Source of the DNA: an uncultured Bacteroidota bacterium
GTDB taxonomy: Bacteria > Bacteroidota > Bacteroidia > Chitinophagales > Saprospiraceae
NCBI GenBank assembly: GCA_937876435.1
Contig: CALEIL010000305.1
Coordinates: 1-14,278 of the forward strand
DNA length: 14,278 nucleotides
Direction: 5' to 3'
The translations under genes were made by a program, and so were the position numbers. Positions 1 through 7,002 of this stretch are shown one piece after another (positions within the stretch are counted from its first letter, which is position 1; each line of letters opens with the position of its first letter). The notes below the pieces were generated by a model. The model saw nothing but the letters and a program-made list of their open reading frames with translations. It did not search any database and had not been told where the DNA came from.

Positions 1-563
1 TTGTGAGGAGAATGCCCGAGCAGGGTGGTCAATACCCCCGATCCCCGGATAATGCCATTTTTGCGGTGGCTAAGCACGGTCCCAAATCCCATTTTTCTGT
101 ACGCTTCGGCGACTTTTTTATCGTGGTCAAACGCTGAACTGGCTTCGTATTCCGGTATAATGGATTCATTCCAGGCAAAAGCACCTTTTTTCCCGGATGT
201 AAAAACCTGATGGCTGGGGCGGGGACCTTCCGGTTTGGCTTCGGGAATACCGTAGGTGGTACTCAGATCGATAAAAGAAGGATAAATGTGCCTCCCGGTT
301 GCGTCTTTCAATATGGCATCATTGGGTTTCTCGATATCCCGACCAATGGCGATAATTTTTCCATGGCGGATCAGGATATTTCCGTTTTCAATGATCTCGT
401 CGGGATTGATATGGATGGTGGCTCCCTGTAAATAATAGTGGTGTTCCATAGGGTTGGGAGCGCCATTGACCGGGAAAGTCTCCTGGGCATGTGAGCACCA
501 TGGGGTGGCGAGTAGGATAATTAGGAAGAGTCGGTACAACTTCATGTGTTTTGTTTTTGACAT
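1..563 (-). CDS. Secreted amidohydrolase-like protein, N-terminal part (runs off the left edge)
   Basis: The minus strand is open from a start at 563 (or the in-frame ATG at 545) to the window edge. It begins with a hydrophobic signal peptide (KLYRLFLIILLATPWCSHAQ), so the protein is exported. Next comes the small beta-sandwich typical of amidohydrolases: a segment reading ENGNILIRHGKIIAIG, then GRHIYPSFIDLSTTYG. In active amidohydrolases that last position is G-x-x-x-xPGxID-xHxH; here the HxH metal-binding pair is absent. The following region (KGAFAWNESIIPEYEA, then RKMGFGTVLSHRKNGIIRG) resembles a group of Bacteroidota periplasmic amidohydrolase-like proteins known to me. Substrate unknown. 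Start choice is uncertain: 563 gives six extra polar residues before the signal peptide. The catalytic part lies outside the window, so activity cannot be judged. Confidence 0.75.
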   Translation of the reverse strand, partial: MSKTKHMKLYRLFLIILLATPWCSHAQETFPVNGAPNPMEHHYYLQGATIHINPDEIIENGNILIRHGKIIAIGRDIEKPNDAILKDATGRHIYPSFIDLSTTYGIPEAKPEGPRPSHQVFTSGKKGAFAWNESIIPEYEASSAFDHDKKVAEAYRKMGFGTVLSHRKNGIIRGSGVLTTLLGHSPH

Positions 564-594
564 ATGGGTAGGATGAAAGTAATCATTTTTTGGA

Positions 595-627
595 AAAAAG
601 TAGAGATGAATGGTTTTCCAAGTCAAA
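595..627 (-). promoter_or_regulatory. Possible Bacteroidota-type promoter of the amidohydrolase-like gene
   Basis: On the minus strand a TTTG (627-624) is followed after 21 bp by TACTTTTT (602-595), which matches the TAnnTTTG -7 consensus except for the last base. It lies about 30 bp before the upstream start candidate. This is motif matching only. Confidence 0.3.
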
Positions 628-685
628 GGGAAAGTGATCTGATATTGGATTTTGATATCACACCTTCCCTAACTAAAGTACGCAC

Positions 686-951
686 AGCTCAAAGCTGAAA
701 GCTCAAAGCTGAAAGCTGAAAGCTGAAAGCTGAAAGCTGATAGCCGATAGCTGAAAGCCGACAGCTGAAAGTTCAAAGCTCAAAGCTCAAAGCTGAAAGC
801 TGAAAGCTGAAAGCTGATAGCTGATAGCCGATAGCTGATAGCTGATAGCTGATAGCCGACAGCCGACAGCCGACAGCCGACAGCCGATAGCCGACAGCCG
901 ATAGCCGATAGCCGACAGCCGATAGCCGATACCCGATAGCCGATAGCTCAT
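686..951. repeat. Heptanucleotide tandem array, 38 units in perfect register
   Basis: The block is 266 bp, exactly 38 units of 7 bp with no insertion or deletion. Units follow AGCYSAH, with rare variants AGTTCAA and ACCCGAT. Unit types are ordered along the array: AGCTCAA/AGCTGAA dominate on the left, AGCTGAT in the middle, and AGCCGAT/AGCCGAC on the right. This pattern suggests growth by local duplication with substitutions spreading between neighbours. The array lies between the 5' end of the amidohydrolase-like gene and the 3' end of the GCS2-CBS gene. Comparable heptanucleotide arrays are known from cyanobacteria (STRR sequences) and I recall similar ones between genes in Bacteroidota. 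No function is assigned. Confidence 0.95.
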
Positions 952-1228
952 TTTATTTTCCCGCAGTGCACGCCACTAGCGATCCCGACAACTTCGTTGA
1001 ATATTGGCAAAAACCTGGAAGTTCCAGAACACAAATAATCCTGCACAAGACTATGCCCCAAGGCTTGATGAAAATTAAAGACCACCGAGGAAACTGCCGA
1101 TGAGGGAATTGTGCCAAGGCGATTTTTTCTTTATCGGATATTCTAAAAATCCTTTATAATCAAACCAATCAAGTCCGAAGAGCTACTAAATGGTTTGAAT
1201 TTTAACCGAAAGTTGTATTATTATCATT
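952..1228. other. Non-coding stretch without a recognisable feature
   Basis: Between the heptamer array and the small ORF at 1229 I see no gene with a credible start, no RNA gene and no terminator. A frame on the plus strand stays open from within the array edge to about 1108, without a good start and without similarity that I recognise. Confidence 0.5.
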
Positions 1229-1396
1229 ATGGATAAAACGTATTTGAACGGGAAAATAACACTTTCGTCTCTTGCCGCACCGACGGAAGAAGATGTTCGT
1301 AAGATAAATGCCCTATCTGATGAGGATAGAAAAACCACCCAAACTAAGACACACACAGTTGAATGCCGAAAACTGACAACTGACAACACAATTTAG
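1229..1396 (+). pseudogene. Short ORF, possible decayed antitoxin-like gene ending in repeat sequence
   Basis: A 55-codon frame starts at ATG 1229 and ends at TAG 1394-1396. The first ~35 residues read like a real protein: MDKTYLNGKITLSSLAAP, then TEEDVRKINALSDEDRK. The motif of a short polar start followed by APTxEDxxxxxxLSxE resembles small antitoxin-type proteins as I remember them, but I cannot assign a family. From about residue 47 the frame reads through heptamer repeats (AACTGAC units at 1371-1384), giving KLTTDNTI. The natural C-terminus therefore seems to have been lost and replaced by repeat DNA. No toxin partner is visible. It could also be a chance ORF. Confidence 0.3.
1364..1391. 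repeat. Short heptamer repeat (AACTGAC type)
   Basis: Units TGCCGAA, AACTGAC, AACTGAC, AACACAA lie in one 7-bp register. The sequence is a relative of the large array at 686-951 and sits at the 3' end of the small ORF, just before the end of the GCS2-CBS gene. Confidence 0.6.
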
Positions 1397-1421
1397 ATTC
1401 ACACTATTCCTAATCCTGGTT

Positions 1422-3341
1422 TTATTCCGAATCCTTCAGGTACCGATTGATCATGCCCATAATTTCCAGATCGGACAGGATGCCCAATAATTCGTTTTCT
1501 TCATTTGCGATGATGAGGGCTTCGGATCTGTTGTCGATCATGAGGTTGATCGCTTCCCGGATCGGTGTTTCCTCTTGTATAATCGTCGGATTTTTGTCCA
1601 TAATTTGTTTGACCGTGATGTTCTCCGCGCCTTCGTGTTTTTGGCGAAGAAAAGCTTCGATGATTTGCTTGTAAGATACGATGCCTACGATTTTACCCCT
1701 GGAATTCTCCACCGGAACCTGCTTTATGTGTTTCCAGATCATCATCTCCGCCACCAGTTCGATGACATCTTCCTGCCGAACGGTGAATACGTCGGTGATC
1801 ATGGCTTCGGAAACGGTGTATGCTATCATATTGTTGAGTTTGTAATCGTTGAGTTGTGGTAAAGGCCAGGTATGAACCGGATCACCAGTCTGCTGGTTTT
1901 GCAGGATGGTGGACGTCAGTATGGTCTGAGCTAATTCTTTTTCTGTTCCTTCTTTGAGTCTCGTAAAGGATTTGAGCATCCATCGGGCACCCGTCATGTG
2001 TTTTTCTACCCTGCTGCTGATGATACCGAGATACCAGTCGATGTCGGCCGGGTCGATCTGGCGTTTATGAAGTCCGTCCCTGGCGAGCGGAATGAGGACC
2101 TCATTGAAGAGGTCGGTCGAACTGATCTTTTTGTCGTCAAACCAATTGAAAGTATTGTCGATCCCGTACCGGGCAGCTTTCGCAAAATTGTCGCGTACGT
2201 CCACAAATTGGATTTTATCCCGCACGTCTCCGTATTGATCTTCGAGACCGATCATAGCCCCCAGCCAAAACGCCATATTGGACATTTCATCGACTATCGT
2301 AGGGCCTGAAGGCAGTACCCTGTTCTCGATCCTCAGATGAGGTTTGCCGGTATCGCTGATCCCGTAACACGGCCGGTTCCATCGATATACCGTACCGTTG
2401 TGAATTTGTAGTGCTGACAACTCGGGAACTTTTCCCGATTTTATTTTTTCGATGGAATCATCGATATCTTTAGTGCCGATTAACACCCGAAAGCGGGCGA
2501 TGTCTTCCTGGAATAATTCGATGATGCCTTTGTTCATCCAATTGGTACCCAGGATGACCCGCGGGCTCATTTCGCGCATATGCTCCCGGATGGTCCGGGT
2601 GTCGATAGACTGCTGGAACAAGGCGATCCTGGTCTCGTGCCACAACCTTCGGCCAAACAGCAACGGGGAATTGGCTGCGATGGCCAGGATGGGGCCGGTG
2701 AGCAACTGTGCAATATTATAAAAAGAACGATATTCCTCGGGCCGGGTCTGAAGATGAACCTGAAAACTGGTATTACACGCTTCCAACAAGGGGGAATCGT
2801 GCCGCACCACCAGTTCATCGATGCCCCGAAGCCGCAGGTCATATCCATGGCTGGAGTCTCGCTGGGCATTAATGGCGGACAAAAGAGACCGGTACCTCCT
2901 TTTGGGAAATACATTTTTCATATCCAGGTCAAATTTCCGAAGCGTCGGCAGGATCCCGGTCAGGATCAGGTGGGTATCGTTTTTATCCAGATTTTTTTGA
3001 ACCGTATCCAGGGATTGCCTTAGTTCCGATTCGACCAGAGACAAAGCTTTATTTTCAAATACCTGGGGAGATAAATTGATCTCCAGGTTGAATTTTGAGA
3101 GTTCCGAAGTCAGCCACTTGTTATTTTTTAAATTCTTGAGGATTTCAGGGGCTATTGGTTTGGGTTTGCAATAGGAGTCGACCAGGACAATTTCCTGTTC
3201 GGCGCCTATTCTAATTGGATCCTTCTCAAACCAATCGTGCTCGAGCATGTACTTGAGACTGTGAAGGTCCTTCAGCAGAGCAGATATAAATTTCTGGTTT
3301 TCTGTTCTGGAATTGAGACGTGATACCTGTTGTTCTCCCAT
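1422..3341 (-). CDS. Glutamate-cysteine-ligase-like (GCS2) enzyme fused to two CBS domains
   Basis: The 639-residue protein has two parts. Residues ~36-420 resemble the GCS2 family of carboxylate-amine ligases (plant/proteobacterial glutamate-cysteine ligase and YbdK type). Visible signatures are the glutamate-rich first strand GAEQEIVLVD (46-55), SFQVHLQTRPEEYR, the ANSPLLFGRRLWHETRIALF segment, and LRIENRVLPSGPTIVDE. Such enzymes join an amine to the gamma-carboxyl of glutamate using ATP. The C-terminus carries a CBS pair: CBS1 ~508-565 (MITDVFTVRQED ... GIVSYKQII) and CBS2 ~573-635 (IMDKNPTIIQEETP ... GILSDLEIMGMI). CBS pairs usually bind adenosyl nucleotides and regulate the attached domain, so nucleotide control of the ligase is an inference. 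There is no signal peptide, so it is probably cytosolic. The start at 3341 is preceded by a GAGGA sequence. It is divergent from the lipoprotein gene at 3407. The exact substrate is not known. Confidence 0.85.
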   Translation of the reverse strand: MGEQQVSRLNSRTENQKFISALLKDLHSLKYMLEHDWFEKDPIRIGAEQEIVLVDSYCKPKPIAPEILKNLKNNKWLTSELSKFNLEINLSPQVFENKALSLVESELRQSLDTVQKNLDKNDTHLILTGILPTLRKFDLDMKNVFPKRRYRSLLSAINAQRDSSHGYDLRLRGIDELVVRHDSPLLEACNTSFQVHLQTRPEEYRSFYNIAQLLTGPILAIAANSPLLFGRRLWHETRIALFQQSIDTRTIREHMREMSPRVILGTNWMNKGIIELFQEDIARFRVLIGTKDIDDSIEKIKSGKVPELSALQIHNGTVYRWNRPCYGISDTGKPHLRIENRVLPSGPTIVDEMSNMAFWLGAMIGLEDQYGDVRDKIQFVDVRDNFAKAARYGIDNTFNWFDDKKISSTDLFNEVLIPLARDGLHKRQIDPADIDWYLGIISSRVEKHMTGARWMLKSFTRLKEGTEKELAQTILTSTILQNQQTGDPVHTWPLPQLNDYKLNNMIAYTVSEAMITDVFTVRQEDVIELVAEMMIWKHIKQVPVENSRGKIVGIVSYKQIIEAFLRQKHEGAENITVKQIMDKNPTIIQEETPIREAINLMIDNRSEALIIANEENELLGILSDLEIMGMINRYLKDSE

Positions 3342-3361
3342 ATGTTCCTCGTTGTATAATG

Positions 3362-3369
3362 AAAAGGTA
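3362..3369 (-). promoter_or_regulatory. Possible -7 box for the GCS2-CBS gene
   Basis: TACCTTTT on the minus strand matches TAnnTTTG in seven of eight positions, 20 bp before the start codon. No clear -33 element is seen. Confidence 0.25.
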
Positions 3370-3406
3370 AAATAAGTCGTTCCTGTAAGACTACCAAGAT
3401 TATTTT

Positions 3407-3928
3407 ATGCGCGCAATATTTTCCTGTTTTTTTCTGTGTTATTTGTTGATGGGGTGTAATGGCCGAAACGAGAACGTGGCCGGTCAGTTCACCCTGGAAC
3501 TTCCCGTCGATATCGGTGCCGGTTTACCGCCCACCAAAACGCATTATTTTCTGCACCGTGACGTCAGAATAAAATTTGATGAATACCTCCAATCGCTGGG
3601 TTTGACATCGGTGGACGTTCTCAGAGTGGAACCTGCATCGGCCGTCCTGTCCGTACTGACCGACGGGGTCAAGTGGAATTTTGTGGAGCATGCCACGATA
3701 TATGTATTTAATCCCAATAATGTCAACGAAGAATTCCTGTCCTTTCGCACGGACTTTATTCCGCTCAACGCGGGTGTATTCCTCAATATCCTCCCATTTA
3801 TGACTGATCTCAAACCGTTGTTTCTGGCTCCGTCGATCGGAATCAAAACGGGACTCCATTTCCGGGGGGCGTCTCCACAGACTATCCAGTCGGTGTTGGA
3901 GTTGAAATTCAATGTGATCGTTCAGTAA
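3407..3928 (+). CDS. Small putative lipoprotein of unknown function
   Basis: The 173-residue protein starts with a short basic and hydrophobic signal (MRAIFSCFFLCYLLMGC). The lipobox LLMGC puts the lipidated cysteine at residue 17, so the mature protein is probably anchored in a membrane of the cell envelope. The rest is rich in beta-strand-like alternation (QFTLELPVDIGAG, HYFLHRDVRIKFDEYL, HATIYVFNPNN, VLELKFNVIVQ). I recognise no family. It is the only gene of its transcription unit, divergent from the GCS2-CBS gene and convergent with rluB. Its last codons form the left arm of the 52-bp palindrome at 3919-3970, so the coding end and a hairpin overlap. Confidence 0.75.
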   Translation: MRAIFSCFFLCYLLMGCNGRNENVAGQFTLELPVDIGAGLPPTKTHYFLHRDVRIKFDEYLQSLGLTSVDVLRVEPASAVLSVLTDGVKWNFVEHATIYVFNPNNVNEEFLSFRTDFIPLNAGVFLNILPFMTDLKPLFLAPSIGIKTGLHFRGASPQTIQSVLELKFNVIVQ

Positions 3929-3970
3929 GATTATTCGTGAGCCGTCGCTCACGAATAATCTTACTGAACG
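3919..3970. repeat. 52-bp near-perfect palindrome overlapping the lipoprotein stop codon
   Basis: The left arm 3919-3942 and right arm 3947-3970 are exact reverse complements over 24 bp around a 4-nt loop (CGTC). The left arm contains the last three codons and the TAA stop of the lipoprotein gene (3926-3928). In RNA this would form a very stable hairpin. It is not followed by a T-run, so it is not a classical intrinsic terminator, but it could stabilise a 3' end or block transcription from both sides. Confidence 0.95.
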
Positions 3971-3980
3971 TTTGAGCAAA

Positions 3981-4129
3981 GATCGCGGGCGATCCTTGCG
4001 TTTGGCACACCATTCGCGGAGCTCATGGTGTGGTTTGGGCCCGCCAACTGCGTTGGGGGCGTTTGTTGGAAAGAAATTTACCAATGAATTTTTGGTAGGA
4101 GATAAAGGTAAAATTTTCTGGGTTTACCT
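3981..4129. repeat. Cluster of five further inverted repeats
   Basis: After the 52-bp palindrome come consecutive inverted repeats. They are GATCGC/GCGATC (3981-3994), CACACCAT/ATGGTGTG (4006-4032), a 9-bp stem with one bulged G around the loop TGC (4039-4060), TACCAA/TTGGTA (4079-4097), and AGGTAAA/TTTACCT (4106-4129). Together with the palindrome, six stems fall within 211 bp. They might form a structured RNA in the 3' region of the lipoprotein transcript, or be remnants of palindromic interspersed repeats. I recognise no known RNA family. Confidence 0.6.
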
Positions 4130-4165
4130 CTGTTCAGCTCTTCCGAATCATGGACTATCTTATGT

Positions 4166-4353
4166 TGATTGAAGTAACTAATGTTCACCTTGATTGGATA
4201 ATCTTCCTCCCAACCCTGATTAGAGCATCTTCTTGTCCATCCTGGTTCACTGAACTTGCAGGCCATCCAAGTTCGAAGGAATGGTTAAGTTGTGCTGATT
4301 GAAGAATATGATCTATACTTTGATTCGAGATTTTCCTGACCATCCTGGTTCAC
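4166..4353. repeat. Imperfect direct repeat pair
   Basis: Copy A (4166-4250) and copy B (4296-4353) both begin TGATTGAAG and both end CCATCCTGGTTCAC, with related sequence between (TTGATTGGATAATCTTCCT against TTGATTCGAGATTTTCCT). Copy B lacks about 27 bp present in A. The sequence resembles the degenerate 'ATCCTG' intergenic repeats seen in many Bacteroidota. Confidence 0.6.
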
Positions 4354-4643
4354 CGTTGAATCAACCTATGACTTCATTTTCGACCGATCAGGAAACAAAT
4401 ACTACCACTCTCCGTCTATTCCATGATACCACACACTTACATGAACTTTCCTGTTTGAGTGGTATAGATTTTTAATCGTGCGATGATTACTCAACCTCAA
4501 CCATCTCAACCCTACATAGAGCTGTATTCGGGTAGCTGAAATGCTTTAGATTAATTCTTATTGAAAAATTCAGCCTCAACTCTTTAAACCTCCTAAACCA
4601 TCTAAACCTTCAAATAAACTGATTTTGAACCTTAATTTCAATT
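4354..4643. other. Non-coding stretch with low-complexity sequence
   Basis: I see no gene here. An 8-bp inverted repeat, TACCACTC (4403-4410) with GAGTGGTA (4457-4464), interleaves with a 7-bp one, CAGGAAA (4389-4395) with TTTCCTG (4447-4453). The rest carries scattered CTCAACC and TAAACC words related to the hexamer run that follows. Confidence 0.4.
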
Positions 4644-4679
4644 AACCTCAACCTCAACCTTTGCCTCAACCTCAACCTT
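4644..4679. repeat. Hexamer repeat (AACCTC)
   Basis: Six hexamer units in register (AACCTC, AACCTC, AACCTT, TGCCTC, AACCTC, AACCTT) stop three bases before the stop codon of rluB on the other strand. Looser copies of the same words lie at about 4492-4512. Confidence 0.8.
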
Positions 4680-4681
4680 CA

Positions 4682-5434
4682 TCACGTAAAATGCTTCAAA
4701 TTCCTGATTTCCTCGCGGGTGAGTTTTCGGTATCTCCCCCGTCCGATCAATTTTTTGGTGAGACCTGCGTAATACACCCGGTCGAGTTTGACCACGGTAA
4801 ATCCGAAATGCTCAAAATATCGGCGGACGATCCGGTTTTTGCCGCTGTGGATTTCGATTAACAAATCATGGCTGCCCGGGTCGCTGGTGAAATTGACCGC
4901 ATCGGGTCTCAGAAACCCATCTTCCAGTTCAGCTCCCTCCTGGAATTTTGAAAGATCTTCCGGCTTTATATTTTTATCCAGGCTGACCTGATAGATTTTG
5001 GTAATCTCGTTGCTGGGGTGTGAAAGCCGCTGAGCCAGATGGCCATCATTGGTCAGGATAATCAGACCCGTGGTATTGCGGTCCAGTCGCCCCACTGGAT
5101 AGAGCCGATAATTTTTGGATTCCTTGACGAGGTCGAGCACGGTCCTCCGGTCCTTTTCATCGCTGACGGTTGAAATACAATTTTTGGGTTTGTTGACCAG
5201 TAGGTAAATGAATTCCTGGACTGGTTCTACCAATTTGCCTTTGTACCGGACCTCATCCCCGGGATTTATTTCGATAAATGGAGTAGTCACTACTTCTCCG
5301 TTTACCGACACTTTGCCTTGTTTGATCAATTGTTCCGCGTTCCGCCGCGAAGAAATGCCGGCGTACGCGATGAGCTTGTTGAGGCGCATGGGCCACAATC
5401 CGTCTTTGTTTTGGGTAGATGGTTCATCCGTCAT
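4682..5434 (-). CDS. rluB: 23S rRNA pseudouridine synthase, RsuA/RluB/E/F family
   Basis: The 250-residue protein isomerises a uridine in ribosomal RNA to pseudouridine. An S4 RNA-binding domain spans ~16-65 (MRLNKLIAYAGISSRRNAEQ). The catalytic domain follows with NKPKNCISTV (81-90) and the family signature GRLDRNTTGLIILTND (115-130), in which D118 is the catalytic aspartate. A later conserved segment reads SGKNRIVRRYFEHFG. E. coli RluB acts on U2605 of 23S rRNA; assigning RluB rather than RluE or RluF rests on overall layout and is less sure than the family. The start at 5434 adds 15 residues before the S4 domain; Met16 is an alternative. It begins 15 bp after the dnaB stop and is probably co-transcribed with it. 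Confidence 0.92.
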   Translation of the reverse strand: MTDEPSTQNKDGLWPMRLNKLIAYAGISSRRNAEQLIKQGKVSVNGEVVTTPFIEINPGDEVRYKGKLVEPVQEFIYLLVNKPKNCISTVSDEKDRRTVLDLVKESKNYRLYPVGRLDRNTTGLIILTNDGHLAQRLSHPSNEITKIYQVSLDKNIKPEDLSKFQEGAELEDGFLRPDAVNFTSDPGSHDLLIEIHSGKNRIVRRYFEHFGFTVVKLDRVYYAGLTKKLIGRGRYRKLTREEIRNLKHFT

Positions 5435-5449
5435 AATAGAAAATGAAGA

Positions 5450-6964
5450 TTAAAACGGAATATCATCATCGATGTTCATTCGTGAGGGTTTGGTAATGCT
5501 CGCTCCGTCTTCGTCCCCAAATCCTGGGAATGCAAATTCGTCGAGATTCTCAAACCGGGTGAATTCCTTGATAAATTTGAGTTTGACCGTATCGGTGGCT
5601 CCATTCCGGTGCTTGGCGACGATGATCTCTGCGATGCCTTCCAGCGACTGGTCCATCTCATCAGAATGAATGTCGTAATATTCCGGACGGTAGATAAAGG
5701 AGACTAGATCGGCATCCTGCTCGATTGCACCCGATTCCCGGAGGTCAGAAAGCTGGGGTCGTTTGTCCGAACTCCTGGTTTCTACAGCCCGTGACAACTG
5801 AGACAAGGCAATGACCGGAACCTCGAGTTCTTTTGCCATCGATTTGAGCGCCCGCGAGATGGATGATATTTCCTGTTCACGAGTCCCGTTTTTCTTATCT
5901 ACTCCACCCGTCATCAACTGGAGGTAATCGATCATCACCATCTGGATGTCGTGTTTGATCTTGAGTCGACGGCATTTAGCGCGTAGCTCAAATATGTTGA
6001 TGGCCGGTGTGTCATCGATAAATATAGGCACTTCACTGAGTTGTTCGACGGCTGAATTGAACCGGCGCCACTCGTCCTCATCTAGTTTACCATTTCTCAA
6101 CTTGGAAAGGCTGACCCCTGATTCCATGGAAATCAATCGTTGGGTCAATTGTACATCGGACATTTCCAGAGAGAAAAACGCCACGCCTTTATTATACAGC
6201 ATCGCAGCATTTTTGGCCAAAGCCAGTGTCAGAGACGTCTTTCCCATACCCGGCCGGGCTGCGATAATGATCATATCTGAAGGTTGCCAGCCGGAGGTGA
6301 GCTTGTCCAGTTCGCGGTAGCCCGAAGGAACCCCGGTGACGCTTTCGTTCTTGGCCGCCAATTCTTCCATTTTTCGCTGGGCTTTTCCGGCCAGACTCGC
6401 CAGGCTTTCATAGCTGCGGTTGAGGTTTTGCTGGGTGATGTCAAATAAATTCCGTTCGGATTCATCGAGAAGTTCAAATACATCTACCGTATCATCGAAT
6501 GCGTTGGTAATAGTCTGGGTAGATACTCTGATCAGTTCCCGTTTGATGTGCTTTTGCGCAATAATCCGGGCATGGTACTCGATATTCGCAGCTGAAGCCA
6601 CGCGTTCCGTCAGTTCTGCCAGATATGCGGGACCTCCTATTTGTTCTAGTTTGCCCATTTTGAGAAGTTCCTCGTGCATGGTCAACAGGTCGATGGTTTT
6701 GGCCTGATTAAACAACTGCTGCATCGCTTCAAAAATCAACTGGTGGGCTTCGTGATAAAAGCTGTCCGGTCGGAGCAAATCGATGATGTCGGGCATCGCA
6801 TCCCGATCGAGCATGACAGCTCCCAGGACGGCCTCCTCCAGCTCAAGAGCCTGAGGCTGTATCTTCCCATAGACCATTCTGTTGAGATCACTCTCGGGTT
6901 TGATGGCTTTGAGTTTATTTGTCTGGATCGATTTGGCGTAATTTGTCTGATCGGACATATTCAT
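5450..6964 (-). CDS. dnaB: Replicative DNA helicase DnaB
   Basis: This is the hexameric 5'-3' helicase that unwinds DNA at the replication fork and recruits primase. The N-terminal domain (PQALELEEAVLGAVMLDRDA) is followed by the RecA-like domain. The Walker A motif ARPGMGKT is at 236-243, the SLEMS segment at ~265-269, Walker B MVMIDY at 342-347, and LSQLSRAVETR and a DLRESGAIEQDAD block follow. The length (504 residues) is normal and no intein interrupts it. I chose the start at 6964 (Met-Asn-Met-Ser) over a longer frame starting at 6997, because a good -7 box (6995-7002) overlaps that upstream ATG and the extra residues look unlike protein. The ATG at 6958 is equally possible. rluB follows 15 bp downstream. 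Confidence 0.97.
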   Translation of the reverse strand: MNMSDQTNYAKSIQTNKLKAIKPESDLNRMVYGKIQPQALELEEAVLGAVMLDRDAMPDIIDLLRPDSFYHEAHQLIFEAMQQLFNQAKTIDLLTMHEELLKMGKLEQIGGPAYLAELTERVASAANIEYHARIIAQKHIKRELIRVSTQTITNAFDDTVDVFELLDESERNLFDITQQNLNRSYESLASLAGKAQRKMEELAAKNESVTGVPSGYRELDKLTSGWQPSDMIIIAARPGMGKTSLTLALAKNAAMLYNKGVAFFSLEMSDVQLTQRLISMESGVSLSKLRNGKLDEDEWRRFNSAVEQLSEVPIFIDDTPAINIFELRAKCRRLKIKHDIQMVMIDYLQLMTGGVDKKNGTREQEISSISRALKSMAKELEVPVIALSQLSRAVETRSSDKRPQLSDLRESGAIEQDADLVSFIYRPEYYDIHSDEMDQSLEGIAEIIVAKHRNGATDTVKLKFIKEFTRFENLDEFAFPGFGDEDGASITKPSRMNIDDDIPF

Positions 6965-6994
6965 ATTTTTAGTAACATGATGTAAGAACAACAA

Positions 6995-7002
6995 CAAATG
7001 TA
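6995..7002 (-). promoter_or_regulatory. -7 box of the dnaB promoter
   Basis: TACATTTG on the minus strand is an exact match to TAnnTTTG. Transcription would start near 6988, leaving a leader of about 25-30 nt before dnaB. No strong -33 TTTG is seen. Confidence 0.45.

Noticed and set aside
787..951. A 54-codon minus-strand frame starting with ATG at 951, encoding YRLSAIG-type heptapeptide repeats
   Set aside because: It consists wholly of the heptamer array, has no flanking protein sequence, and any frame of such an array gives periodic peptides.
1186..1389. A 67-codon minus-strand frame
   Set aside because: It is antisense to the more protein-like small ORF at 1229-1396 and begins in heptamer repeats.
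2567..3023. Long ORFs of 115-147 codons inside the GCS2-CBS gene
   Set aside because: They are shadow frames of a gene with clear domain matches.
4039..4060. GCCAAC...GTTGGGG stem considered as an integron attC site
   Set aside because: The arms are separated by only three bases and no integrase or second core pair is present.
3972..4266. Two overlapping ORFs of 60-66 codons on opposite strands
   Set aside because: They lie in hairpin and direct-repeat sequence, show no protein-like composition or family similarity, and overlap each other.
4389..4464. Interleaved inverted repeats in pseudoknot order
   Set aside because: The arms are only 7-8 bp with long loops in low-complexity DNA; chance is likely without covariation evidence.
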